Source: Anaeromusa acidaminophila DSM 3853 (lineage in GTDB: Bacteria; Bacillota; Negativicutes; Anaeromusales; Anaeromusaceae). Taken from it: 41,249 bases of DNA. Shown here piece after piece: positions 31,222 to 39,148 of this stretch. Numbering within the stretch: position 1 is the first letter of the stretch; the number at the start of each line of letters is the position of its first letter. The DNA lies in assembly GCF_000374545.1 (NCBI RefSeq), contig NZ_KB894609.1:1-41249 (forward strand), read 5' to 3'. The position numbers were made by a program, and so were the translations under genes. A model generated the notes under the pieces. The model searched no databases. It was not told the DNA's origin and was given only the letters and a program-made list of their open reading frames with translations.

Positions 31222-32295
31222 ATGAACATTTTTTCAATGGAGCAATTGGGCTTGACCGAGATGCAGCGCAAAGCCGCAGACAACATGACGCAGCTTGGCC
31301 GCGTAGCGGCGCAATATCGAGACGGCTATACGGTGATAACCGCGACAGGAGAGCGGTCTGCGGTTGTTGCCGGGCGGCTGCGGCATGCAGCTGTGCGTCC
31401 GGCTGATTTCCCGGCGGTGGGCGATTTTGTGGCGCTGGAATATGATGCCGAGGGAGCGGCTTTGCTATGGCGCGTGTTACCCCGCCATAGCCTACTGGTT
31501 CGCCAAGCGGCGGGAACGGCGGGACAGGAGCAGCTCATTGCGGCTAATGTCGATACGGTGTTTATCTGCATGGCCTTGAACAGCGATTACAATCTTCGGC
31601 GGTTGGAGCGGTACTTGAGCTTGGTTTGGAGCAGCGGCGCTACGCCGGTAGTGGTTCTTACCAAAGCCGACGTCTGCGAGGATGTGGAGGGGAAGACGGC
31701 GGAGGCTTATGGCTGCGCTTGCGGCGCGAAGGTGCTATGTGTTTCTGCGCTGGAGGGAGACGGCGTCGAAGCCGTGCATGCATATCTGGGGGCGGGAAAG
31801 ACCGCGGCATTTATCGGTTCATCCGGCGTGGGGAAATCTACCTTGATTAACCGCCTGCTGAAAAAAGAGGTATTGGCCACGGCAGGGCTTCGCAAAGACG
31901 AAAAAGGAAGGCATACGACTACGCGCCGTGAAATGCTTTTACTTCCAGGGGGCGGCATTGTGATCGACACGCCGGGCATGCGGGAAATGGCGCTGGAGAG
32001 CGGGGACTTGTCTGCAGCTTTTGCGGATATTGAAGTATTGGCGCAGTCGTGCCGTTTTGCAGACTGCAGGCATGATAAAGAGCCGGGCTGTGCGGTAAGG
32101 CGGGCGGCGGCAGAGGGGCTGCTGCCGGAGGAACGCTTGAAATCCTGGCGGAAATTGCGCCAGGAGCTTCTCTATGCGGAACTGGATTCTCGCCGCCTGG
32201 AAGAGGCGAAAATGGCCGTAATGTTTGCCGACGTTGGGGGCCGAAAAAATGCGCGCCGCCTCATGCAAGAGGCCAGTAAAAAACGTAGGTTTTAA
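31222..32295 (+). CDS. rsgA: Ribosome small-subunit biogenesis GTPase RsgA
   Basis: This 357-residue circularly permuted GTPase assists late maturation of the 30S subunit. It has an N-terminal OB-fold (about 30-100), then the permuted G-motifs in the order G4 (VLTKAD), G5 (VSAL), G1 (GSSGVGKST), G2 (GRHTTT) and G3 (DTPG). The C-terminal zinc module CRFADCRHDKEPGC has the Cys-x4-Cys-x-His-x5-Cys pattern. All family hallmarks are present. The start at 31222 follows AAGGGGGG. The hydrolase gene begins 40 bases downstream without a terminator, so they may be co-transcribed. Confidence 0.95.
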   Translation: MNIFSMEQLGLTEMQRKAADNMTQLGRVAAQYRDGYTVITATGERSAVVAGRLRHAAVRPADFPAVGDFVALEYDAEGAALLWRVLPRHSLLVRQAAGTAGQEQLIAANVDTVFICMALNSDYNLRRLERYLSLVWSSGATPVVVLTKADVCEDVEGKTAEAYGCACGAKVLCVSALEGDGVEAVHAYLGAGKTAAFIGSSGVGKSTLINRLLKKEVLATAGLRKDEKGRHTTTRREMLLLPGGGIVIDTPGMREMALESGDLSAAFADIEVLAQSCRFADCRHDKEPGCAVRRAAAEGLLPEERLKSWRKLRQELLYAELDSRRLEEAKMAVMFADVGGRKNARRLMQEASKKRRF

Positions 32296-32335
32296 GAGCG
32301 GATGGGCGATTGAAAATAATGAAAGAAGAGAGAAT

Positions 32336-33040
32336 ATGATTACGCAGGAGTTAACCATTGAGAACATACCGGCCTTATTGTGGGGTGAAAAAAGCGATAA
32401 GCTTATTGTTGCGGTGCATGGAAATCAGTCGCATAAGCAAGATGCGCCGCTTGCCTTGTTGGCGCAAGAGGCAGTGCCGCTGGGGTATCAAGTGCTGAGC
32501 TTTGATTTGCCGCAGCATGGAGACCGGCAGACGGAAGAAACCTTGTGCAAAGTCCAGCAGTGCGTGTATGAGCTGGGCCAAGTTATGGAGTTTGCAACGC
32601 AACAAGCCAAGGAGATTAGCTTATTTGCTTGCAGTATGGGGGCGTATTTCAGTCTGCTGGCGTATGAAGCCGTTCCGCTGCGGCAGAGCTTGTTTTTGTC
32701 GCCGGTGGTCGATATGAAGCGGCTTATCGATTCCATGATGTTATGGTTTGACGTCAGCAAGGAGCGCTTGCAACAGGAAAAGGAGATTTCCACGCCCATA
32801 GGGCAGACGCTATATTGGGATTACTATTGCTATGTTCAAGAACATCCCATTTTGAAATGGCCCAGTCCGACGGCGATTCTTTATGGCGCAAAGGATACTC
32901 TTTGCGAACGAGACGAGGTGGCTTCTTTTGCAAAACGTTTTGGGTGCGACCTAACCGTTATGGCGGAAGGAGAGCATTATTTCCATACGCCGGAGCAGCT
33001 TGATTGCTATAGAGAATGGCTAAAACAGCGGCTAAAATAG
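32336..33040 (+). CDS. Alpha/beta-hydrolase
   Basis: This 234-residue cytoplasmic protein has the alpha/beta-hydrolase layout: LIVAVHGNQSHKQD (oxyanion strand), SFDLPQHGDR, the nucleophile elbow FACSMGAYF with S100, then LYGAKDTL (candidate Asp) and EGEHYFHT (candidate His). The elbow reads A-C-S-M-G rather than the standard G-x-S-x-G. The substrate is unknown; BAAT/esterase-like members process small acyl compounds. I chose ATG 32336 because the in-frame upstream start at 32225 overlaps the end of rsgA. The ribosome site (AAGAGAG) is modest. It converges with a chemoreceptor gene, separated by two terminators. Confidence 0.85.
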   Translation: MITQELTIENIPALLWGEKSDKLIVAVHGNQSHKQDAPLALLAQEAVPLGYQVLSFDLPQHGDRQTEETLCKVQQCVYELGQVMEFATQQAKEISLFACSMGAYFSLLAYEAVPLRQSLFLSPVVDMKRLIDSMMLWFDVSKERLQQEKEISTPIGQTLYWDYYCYVQEHPILKWPSPTAILYGAKDTLCERDEVASFAKRFGCDLTVMAEGEHYFHTPEQLDCYREWLKQRLK

Positions 33041-33057
33041 AAACGCATTATAGTGAA

Positions 33058-33090
33058 AGCCGGTCTTCTTTTGGGGAAGGTCGGTTTTTT
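33058..33090 (+). terminator. Rho-independent terminator
   Basis: AGCCGGTCTTC (33058-33068) pairs with GAAGGTCGGTT (33076-33086), including three G-T pairs, and runs into six T. It closes the rsgA-hydrolase unit. Confidence 0.8.
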
Positions 33091-33162
33091 CGATAAGCAA
33101 GCTATGCTTTGAAGGCAGTAAAAAGAGAGCTGTCTTGAGATGTGGTTTCTGCAAAACAGAGA

Positions 33163-33210
33163 CGAAAAAATTGGCAACTGCACCGATTGGTTTGCAGCTG
33201 CCAGTTTTTT
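33163..33210. terminator. Bidirectional terminator
   Basis: GGCAACTGCA (33173-33182) pairs with TGCAGCTGCC (33193-33202), with one mismatch or wobble depending on the strand read. The A-run on the left and T-run on the right serve both strands, mainly the minus-strand chemoreceptor that ends at 33250. Confidence 0.85.
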
Positions 33211-33249
33211 GTTAGTTGCCAGATAATCAATGGTTCTGTTCATTGGACT

Positions 33250-34941
33250 TTAAAGCTTGAACTTGCGGATAGCAGCCTGCAGCTTTTCTGCCAGCTTTGC
33301 CAAGATTTCGCTGGCGGATGCAATTTCTTCCATGGAAGCCGATTGTTCTTCAACTGCGGCGGAAACGGTCTGGGTTTCATCATCAAATTGCCTGCTGATG
33401 TGGTCAATATTGTCAATGGAAGCTACGATTTCGTTGCTGCCGCTTTCTATTTGTTGAATGGCTGCCGAAATTTCTTGAACTTGCGCGGAGACTTCCGTTA
33501 TGCGTAAAACGATTTCTTTAAACGTTTGCCCTGCGGTATCGACAACCTCTGCGCCTACTTTAACTTCTCGAGTTCCGTCATTCATGGCGCTGACGGCGTT
33601 GCTTGTTTCACTTTGGATTTCTGAAATCATGCTGGCGATTTGCTGGGCCGCTTCCTGGGACTGTTCCGCCAGCTTGCGAACTTCATCGGCGACAACGGCA
33701 AAGCCCCGTCCTTGTTCTCCGGCGCGAGCGGCTTCGACGGCGGCGTTTAAGGCGAGCAGATTGGTTTGATTCGCAATCAGCGAGATCGTGTCAACAATCT
33801 GTCCGATTTCTTTTGATTTCTCGCCGAGCTGTAAAACAACCTGTGCCGAAGCGGCAACTGATTGTTCAATGCTGTTCATTTGGTTGATGGCGATTCCGAT
33901 AGCCTTTTCGCCGTCTGTAGCAGCGCTGGTGGTCTTGTCGGTGATTCCGGCGATGGCGGCCGCTTGGCAAGCAGCTTGCGTAATGCCGCCGGTCATTTTT
34001 TGCACTACCTGCGAAGCTGCTTCCACCAAAAGAACCTGCTGCGAAGCGCCGCTGGCTACCTCGCTGATTTCAGTAGCTACCTGTGTATTGGCCTGGGCGG
34101 ACTGTTCTGCGCTTGCCGTCAACTCTTCGGAGGCAGCGGCTACCTCTTCGGCGGTTTGCGCAATTTGTTTAACCATCGTATCTAGATTTACAATCATGGC
34201 GCGCATCGCGTCAGCCAAAACGCCGACTTCGTCTTTGCTTTTGACCGCGATGGCTACGGACAGGTCGCCTGTTGATACGGCGGCGGCAGCAGCCGCCAAC
34301 TGTTCAATGGGAGTAGTGATCCGGCGAGACACATAGTAGATTACCAGCGCCGCTAGAAGCGCTTCAAGAAGCACAAAAAGGGTGAGACTTTTTTGGAAAT
34401 CCGTAACCATCGCATCGTAAGGAGCGGTGGGTACGCCTAAGAAAAACATGCCAATTACTTGGCCGCTGGCATCTTGAAGGGGTTCATAAATCGTTTGGTT
34501 TTCCATGCCGACAACTAGGGCTTTGCCTACGTAAAGCTTATTGTTTCTCAATACCGTATCGGCGACTGCTTCTGCAGCTACGGTGCCGGTGCCGCGCTTT
34601 CCTTCGGCGTTGCGTACGGTTGTGGCTATGCGCGTATCATTAAGGAAGAGGGTAACATTTGTGCCAGTCATGGCTTTTATTTCGTCGATAAGCGTAAGGT
34701 CATTGATTAATGTATTTCCTTTAAACAGTTTGCCGTCTTGTTTGCTCCAAGCCCCTGGAATTCGCTGATTGATATACTCTTTGGCGACATTCAGGTCAGA
34801 ACGAAGCTTTTCCCTAGAGGCGGCAATGATTTTTTCCTCCATTGTGTAAACGGCATAACAACTAATTATGGATGTGCCGAGGATTGTTATGAGCGCAAAG
34901 ATAGAGACCATTTTCCAGCTAAGACGTTTAAGTAAAAACAT
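33250..34941 (-). CDS. Methyl-accepting chemotaxis protein, single-Cache type
   Basis: This 563-residue transmembrane receptor has TM1 at about 10-32 and an extracytoplasmic single Cache domain at about 35-180 ([38 protein letters not shown]), of the sCache_3 kind. TM2 (about 186-205), HAMP ([20 protein letters not shown]) and a signalling domain with the tip [20 protein letters not shown] follow. The ligand is not predictable from the sequence; single Cache domains often bind organic acids. The start at 34941 follows AAAGGAG. A promoter is visible at 35043-35073. Unlike the two neighbouring receptors, its leader shows no cyclic di-GMP riboswitch. Confidence 0.94.
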   Translation of the reverse strand: MFLLKRLSWKMVSIFALITILGTSIISCYAVYTMEEKIIAASREKLRSDLNVAKEYINQRIPGAWSKQDGKLFKGNTLINDLTLIDEIKAMTGTNVTLFLNDTRIATTVRNAEGKRGTGTVAAEAVADTVLRNNKLYVGKALVVGMENQTIYEPLQDASGQVIGMFFLGVPTAPYDAMVTDFQKSLTLFVLLEALLAALVIYYVSRRITTPIEQLAAAAAAVSTGDLSVAIAVKSKDEVGVLADAMRAMIVNLDTMVKQIAQTAEEVAAASEELTASAEQSAQANTQVATEISEVASGASQQVLLVEAASQVVQKMTGGITQAACQAAAIAGITDKTTSAATDGEKAIGIAINQMNSIEQSVAASAQVVLQLGEKSKEIGQIVDTISLIANQTNLLALNAAVEAARAGEQGRGFAVVADEVRKLAEQSQEAAQQIASMISEIQSETSNAVSAMNDGTREVKVGAEVVDTAGQTFKEIVLRITEVSAQVQEISAAIQQIESGSNEIVASIDNIDHISRQFDDETQTVSAAVEEQSASMEEIASASEILAKLAEKLQAAIRKFKL

Positions 34942-35042
34942 ACTAAACTACTCCTTTCGTGATGCTTGCTGTTGCATTAAGAAAAGGATATGTAATTATA
35001 GATCGCCGTCCTGGAGCTGGAAAATATTAGTGTATTATATTT

Positions 35043-35073
35043 ATTATAAACGATAGAAGAGCGTTGGTGTCAA
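35043..35073 (-). promoter_or_regulatory. Promoter for the single-Cache chemoreceptor
   Basis: On the minus strand TTGACA (35073-35068) is followed after 17 bases by TTTATA, or after 19 bases by TATAAT (35048-35043). A leader of about 95 bases precedes the ATG at 34941. Confidence 0.6.
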
Positions 35074-35120
35074 AGTAATGTTTGAATTTTGAAAAAATAC
35101 ATTACACATGGCTGTTTTTA

Positions 35121-35160
35121 ATAAAAAAGAACTCGGCGTCTGCAGAGCAGGGCCGAGTCC
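35121..35160 (-). terminator. Rho-independent terminator
   Basis: GAACTCGGC (35129-35137) pairs with GCCGAGTCC (35152-35160) with one mismatched or wobble pair. On the minus strand it is followed by a T-run (A-run at 35123-35128). It closes the chemoreceptor gene that ends at 35175. Confidence 0.8.
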
Positions 35161-35174
35161 TTTTGTTAAACCTG

Positions 35175-36866
35175 TTAGGCGAGCTGAAATTTGCCGACTT
35201 CTTGACGCAGCTCTTCGGCCATGCTGGCTAAAGCTTGGCTGGAAGCAGCGATTTCTTCGGTGGAAGCAGCCTGTTCTTCCGTAGAGGCGGAGACCGTTTG
35301 CGTTTGGCTGACGGCCTGCTTGCTCAGGTGATCAATGTCTTTCATGGCGGAAACCATCTGTTCGCTGCCGCCTGCCATTTGCTGCATAGCGGCGGAGGCT
35401 TCCTGCATCTGCATATTAACGGTTTCAACTAGGGAGCCGATTTTATGGAACGCTTCACCGGCGGACTGAACAGCAGTTGAACCCTGTTGGACTAGCTGCG
35501 GACCTTCATTCATGACGGTTACGGCTTTTTCCGTATCGCCTTGGATTTCACCGATCAGCATGGCGATTTCTTTAGCGGCTCCTTGAGATTGTTCCGCCAG
35601 CTTGCGTACTTCTTCGGCTACGACTGCAAAACCCCGGCCTTGCTCACCGGCTCGGGCGGCTTCAATGGCTGCGTTTAGGGCCAGCAAATTTGTTTGGCTG
35701 GCAATACCGGAAATGGTGTCCACGATTTGGCCGATTTCCTGAGAGCGTTCGCCAAGCTGCGCGACAACGGCGGCAGACTGGACTACATTTTCCTCAATTT
35801 GCTGCATTTGCGCAATGGCGGCGTCGACCTCACGGCTGCCGACCTGGGCCGCTTGCGCGGCTTCATTGGCTCGGGCGCTGACTTGGTTCGCGTTAGCGGC
35901 GGCTTGTTGGATGTTGGCGGACATTTGCGTCATTGTTGCGGCTGTGGTATCTACGGCCTGCAACTGCTGCTCCGAGCCTTGTGCTACTGAACCAATAGCC
36001 GCAGCGACATCGCTGCCTGCCTGGGCGGCTTGATCGGCGCTGGCGGTCAATTGCTGGGAAGAGGCGGCCACTTGTTCCGCCGAGGAGCTAACTTGGCGAA
36101 TCAAATGACGCATGCTTTCCTTCATTTCCTGGAAGGCGGTTGCTAATTGACCCATTTCATCATTAGAACGGACTTGGATCGGCTCAGACGTTAGTTTACC
36201 TGCAGCCATTTCTCTTGCGGCCTGCACCATTTGCTGAGCGGCGCGGGAGAGGCCGCGGCTCAAAACTAAGCTGATGGCAATGGAGCCGATAATCAGCAAG
36301 GCGTTAACGAAGAGCAGTAGTTGCTGGTTAGTTTGGCCTTTTGCGGCAATTTTATCTTGCTCCATTTTTACGAAAGCTTTAATCATTACAACTAATTCAT
36401 CAGAATTAGTCTTGGCGGTAGTATAGGGCTGAGCGCCTTGCTGGATGACCTGCTGCAAGGTTGTTTGGTCCTGCGCATCCCGGGCTTGCATGGCGCGTAG
36501 CGAGAACGCTTCATAGGCGGCTTTAGCCGGCTTGATTTCACCAATTAATTTTTTGGCTTTTTCCGTTACGAAAATTTGCTCCATGCGCGCCAGTTTAGCA
36601 TCAGACTCTTTCCGGAGTGCTTCAAATTTACTTTTATCCGCAGCGTCGCCGGTGAGGTTGTATTTGCGCACCGTAGCGGCTTCTTCAATAATATGGGCGG
36701 ATAGTTCTTCCACTAAGGCTAGTTTCTCCAAATTGATTGTTGTGACATCATGGTACTCGCGGTTCATTTCACCAATTTTGTAGTACGTATACCCGCTCAT
36801 GAGTAAGGTGGCGATAATTACGGCTGAAAATCCTGCTAAAATCTTTTTTCCAATGGTCAAATTCAC
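35175..36866 (-). CDS. Methyl-accepting chemotaxis protein, 4-helix-bundle type
   Basis: This 563-residue receptor has TM1 (about 10-30) and an all-helical sensor (about 31-185) typical of 4HB_MCP ([39 protein letters not shown]). TM2 (about 187-206), HAMP, and a signalling domain with the tip [20 protein letters not shown] follow. Four-helix bundles bind small molecules or partner proteins; the ligand is not predictable. The start codon is GTG at 36866: AAAGGAG lies 11 bases before it and no ATG fits. Expression runs through a cyclic di-GMP riboswitch and terminator at 36934-37068. Confidence 0.94.
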   Translation of the reverse strand: MNLTIGKKILAGFSAVIIATLLMSGYTYYKIGEMNREYHDVTTINLEKLALVEELSAHIIEEAATVRKYNLTGDAADKSKFEALRKESDAKLARMEQIFVTEKAKKLIGEIKPAKAAYEAFSLRAMQARDAQDQTTLQQVIQQGAQPYTTAKTNSDELVVMIKAFVKMEQDKIAAKGQTNQQLLLFVNALLIIGSIAISLVLSRGLSRAAQQMVQAAREMAAGKLTSEPIQVRSNDEMGQLATAFQEMKESMRHLIRQVSSSAEQVAASSQQLTASADQAAQAGSDVAAAIGSVAQGSEQQLQAVDTTAATMTQMSANIQQAAANANQVSARANEAAQAAQVGSREVDAAIAQMQQIEENVVQSAAVVAQLGERSQEIGQIVDTISGIASQTNLLALNAAIEAARAGEQGRGFAVVAEEVRKLAEQSQGAAKEIAMLIGEIQGDTEKAVTVMNEGPQLVQQGSTAVQSAGEAFHKIGSLVETVNMQMQEASAAMQQMAGGSEQMVSAMKDIDHLSKQAVSQTQTVSASTEEQAASTEEIAASSQALASMAEELRQEVGKFQLA

Positions 36867-36933
36867 TTGGTGTTTCTCTCCTTTTTTTGTTACTGTTGTG
36901 TTGGGTAGGAGGCGTCACCATGCATAGTGCTGG

Positions 36934-36963
36934 AGAAAAAAGAAAAAGACAGGAAAGCCTGTC
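36934..36963 (-). terminator. Riboswitch expression-platform terminator
   Basis: GACAGG (36948-36953) pairs with CCTGTC (36958-36963). On the minus strand a long T-rich tract follows (the A-rich stretch 36934-36947). It lies between the cyclic di-GMP aptamer and the GTG start. Confidence 0.85.
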
Positions 36964-36977
36964 CGAATAGCAAGTAG

Positions 36978-37068
36978 CAACTAGCTAGTTGGCGGCGCGG
37001 CGATCATAGGCGGTTAGCCCTTAGACCCGTAGCTTTGCGTCCCTATTTTTCAATAGGTTTGCCCTACA
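36978..37068 (-). promoter_or_regulatory. Cyclic di-GMP class I riboswitch (GEMM-I)
   Basis: The minus strand reads GTAGGGCAAACC, a short GAAA-capped hairpin (CCTATTGAAAAATAGG), GGACGCAAAGCTACGGGTCT, then AAGGGC and the second hairpin ending near GCGCCGCC. GGGCAAACC, GACGCAAAGC and CGGGTCTAA are the conserved core of GEMM-I aptamers, which bind cyclic di-GMP between the two helices. A promoter lies just upstream and a terminator just downstream. The ligand therefore decides read-through into the 4-helix-bundle chemoreceptor gene. Ends are approximate. Confidence 0.93.
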
Positions 37069-37087
37069 TTATGATATTGTGATATTT

Positions 37088-37116
37088 ATTAAACAATAGA
37101 ATGGAATGTTTGTCAA
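37088..37116 (-). promoter_or_regulatory. Promoter driving the riboswitch-controlled chemoreceptor
   Basis: On the minus strand TTGACA (37116-37111), a 17-base spacer, then TTTAAT (37093-37088). Transcription would begin near 37081, about 12 bases before the aptamer. Confidence 0.75.
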
Positions 37117-37236
37117 TTTTTTTGTGTTCTGTTTCATACATTTGTCACAATAACCGTTTATAATGAGAATAGGCAAAATAAAAATGACGCATAAAGCAGA
37201 CAATGCGTGCGTGTTGCGGGCAGGAGGAGCTTTGGG

Positions 37237-37644
37237 ATGTTGACGATGCTTTTGATTTTATTGGGTCTCTATGTAGTGTATCGGTTATTTCGCTCGCGTT
37301 CGGGGTATAATCAGAATCCTTATATGGGAGGCAATGGCGGTTTTGGCATGGGGGGCATGCTGGGCGGTATGGTGCTCGGGTATTTGTTGTCGCAGTATCT
37401 GATTGACCAGCACCAGTATGATATGTGGCGCAATATGGATGATGATGAATTGCGCGAGACCCTTACGTCGAACGGCATTTTAAATGGAGATGAATTTAAC
37501 GATTTGCTGGGACAGGCGGAGGCGGGAAATCTGCCGGACGTTGCCAATCAAAGTACCTGGGATGAGGGCAGCCAGCAGGATATAGCTTCCAATAGCTTTG
37601 ACGACTACCAAGATAATGATTTTGGCGGGGATGATTGGGGGTAA
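37237..37644 (+). CDS. Small membrane-anchored glycine-rich protein
   Basis: I do not recognise the family of this 135-residue protein. It has one N-terminal helix (MLTMLLILLGLYVVYRLF), a Gly/Met-rich segment (GGNGGFGMGGMLGGMVLGYLL) that may form a second membrane pass, then a polar region DELRETLTSNGILNGDEFNDLL with an EF-hand-like acidic pattern and an Asp-rich tail. I chose ATG 37237, since AGGAGGAG precedes it; the upstream start at 37207 adds basic residues and lies before that site. One base separates its stop from the next gene, so the two form an operon. Confidence 0.78.
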   Translation: MLTMLLILLGLYVVYRLFRSRSGYNQNPYMGGNGGFGMGGMLGGMVLGYLLSQYLIDQHQYDMWRNMDDDELRETLTSNGILNGDEFNDLLGQAEAGNLPDVANQSTWDEGSQQDIASNSFDDYQDNDFGGDDWG

Positions 37645-37645
37645 C

Positions 37646-38080
37646 ATGAAACAATTTAAAACAATGCTGTTGGTGGCGATGTTGATCTTTAGTATGAGTC
37701 TTTCTGTTTGTTCTGCAGGCAACCGCTTCGCGGAGCAAGTGAAGGCCGCCGCTGATCCAATAACGGAGAACATTTTACAGGCTGTTAATGAAGATGATTA
37801 TAAGGGCTTTTCGAAAGACTTTGATGAAAAAATGAAAACAGAGTTGAACGAAAATGAATATCGTAAAGTGATTGCGGCGACGAAAGCGAACTTTGGCAGT
37901 TATCTTTCTAAAGAGTTTGTTGCGGCTGAGCTAAACGATACGTATACCATTGTTACCTATAAAAGCAAATTTTCCAAGGAAGCAGCGGAAATCATCATTC
38001 GTAATGTGTTGGTCGAACGTGATGGCGGCTATGTTGTAGCAGGATTTTGGATGGATTCTCCGCAGCCGAAAAGCAAATAA
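37646..38080 (+). CDS. Exported DUF3887 protein
   Basis: This 144-residue protein has a signal peptide (MKQFKTMLLVAMLIFSMSLS, then VCSAG) and a DUF3887 domain: ITENILQAVNEDDYKGFSKD, then MKTELNENEYRKVIAATKANF, and a C-terminal sheet with GGYVVAGFWMDSP. DUF3887 proteins are small extracytoplasmic NTF2-like modules of unknown function, common in Firmicutes. The Cys near the cleavage site is not in a good lipobox (LSVC). The start at 37646 follows GGGGG and lies one base after the stop of the preceding gene, indicating translational coupling. Confidence 0.85.
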   Translation: MKQFKTMLLVAMLIFSMSLSVCSAGNRFAEQVKAAADPITENILQAVNEDDYKGFSKDFDEKMKTELNENEYRKVIAATKANFGSYLSKEFVAAELNDTYTIVTYKSKFSKEAAEIIIRNVLVERDGGYVVAGFWMDSPQPKSK

Positions 38081-38083
38081 AGC

Positions 38084-38112
38084 AAAACACCTGGCTCTTG
38101 GCCAGGTGTTTT
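38084..38112. terminator. Bidirectional terminator
   Basis: AAAACACCTGGC (38084-38095) pairs perfectly with GCCAGGTGTTTT (38101-38112) around a 5-base loop. It serves both the DUF3887 gene and the converging DedA gene. Confidence 0.92.
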
Positions 38113-38118
38113 TTATCT

Positions 38119-38736
38119 TTACATGTCCTTGTTGTTATTTGTTTTTTTACCACTAGTGCGCTTCCGCCAAACAAGCAAGGCGATTATAAGTAGCAGAAGG
38201 ACGCCGAGGCTGACTTGATGTCCGTAGGTAGTAAGAAGATACCAATTTTCGCCGAGGGCGACGCCCAAATAAATTAGAGCGATGGTCCAGGGCAGAGAGC
38301 CTAAAACGGTATAGGCGGCAAATTTGCCGAAATTGACTTTGGCAAAACCGGCGGGCAAGGAGATAAAGGTGCGAATCACAGGCAGGAGTCTGGCAAAGAA
38401 TACGGCTGTCAGGCCATAGCGGTCAAACCAACGTTGCGCTAAGTCGACGTTGGAAGGAGTAGCAAAAAAGTATTTGCCGTATTTTAAAATAAAGGGACGA
38501 CCGCCGTAATAGCCAAAAGCGTAGGAGGCGATTGATCCCAGCAGCCCCCCGGCAACACCGTAAAAAACTGCTGGCTCGAAGCTTAAGCGGCCCAGATATA
38601 CCAGATAACCTGCAAAGCCAAAGATCAGCTCGCTGGGAATCGGTATGTTAGCGCTTTCCAAAGCCATTCCTGCAAAAATAGCCCAATACCCCCAGGTGTC
38701 AATCGAGTGTGTTACAAATAAAAATAATGAATCCAT
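38119..38736 (-). CDS. DedA/SNARE-associated family membrane protein
   Basis: This 205-residue integral membrane protein of the DedA family is thought to move lipid carriers such as undecaprenyl phosphate or phospholipids between leaflets, using a proton gradient. It has about five or six hydrophobic segments. Hallmarks are FAGMALESANIPIPSE near the N-terminus (conserved Glu and Pro), GYYGGRPFILKYGK, and the motif FFARLLPVIRTFISLPAGFAK with essential arginines. I chose ATG 38736, with GGGGGCG seven bases before; the in-frame start at 38886 adds 50 residues that do not look like the family. It lies between riboswitch-controlled chemoreceptor units and has no evident link to them. Confidence 0.92.
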   Translation of the reverse strand: MDSLFLFVTHSIDTWGYWAIFAGMALESANIPIPSELIFGFAGYLVYLGRLSFEPAVFYGVAGGLLGSIASYAFGYYGGRPFILKYGKYFFATPSNVDLAQRWFDRYGLTAVFFARLLPVIRTFISLPAGFAKVNFGKFAAYTVLGSLPWTIALIYLGVALGENWYLLTTYGHQVSLGVLLLLIIALLVWRKRTSGKKTNNNKDM

Positions 38737-38939
38737 TCGACGCCCCCGTATAGTGAACAATATAGGAAGAAAACTGCGTAAAATGCTTTCTGCAGGGGTT
38801 TGCAAAAATCCTTTAAAAAAGCGGTATTCAGTGAAAATGAGTAAAAATATGAACAATTTAAAAAATAAAAAATTGCCGATGAACACAGGCTATGATAAAC
38901 TTATAAAAGAATACTGCATCGACTAAGTATAGTAAAAAG

Positions 38940-39036
38940 AAAAAAGCAAACTCGCTGAAAAACGAGGACGCAAAGCCACGGGTCTAATGGCAGAGCCTAT
39001 GATCGTCGGGCTGCCGCTTTATAGAGGAGCGTTTGC
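38940..39036 (+). promoter_or_regulatory. Cyclic di-GMP class I riboswitch (GEMM-I)
   Basis: The plus strand reads AAGCAAACTCG, a hairpin capped by CTGAAAAA, then CGAGGACGCAAAGCCACGGG, TCTAATGGCAG and a second hairpin ending CTGCCG. The strings GCAAAC, GACGCAAAGCC and CGGGTCTAA match the GEMM-I core and the sister element at 36978-37068. A terminator follows at 39041. GTTTGCC at 39031-39037 can pair with GCAAAC at the 5' end, a likely part of the switching stem. It controls the chemoreceptor at 39149. Confidence 0.95.
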
Positions 39037-39040
39037 CACA

Positions 39041-39068
39041 CCTGCTTCTTTTTAGCAGGCCTTTTTTT
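39041..39068 (+). terminator. Riboswitch expression-platform terminator
   Basis: CCTGCT (39041-39046) pairs with AGCAGG (39054-39059), followed by CC and seven T. It lies between the aptamer and the chemoreceptor start. Confidence 0.92.
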
Positions 39069-39148
39069 GTATAAATACGATGCAGCAAAGGAGTTCGGTT
39101 TTACTAGTACAGGATCAAGAGTTGGTTGGAAATGGAGTGAGGCATGTT

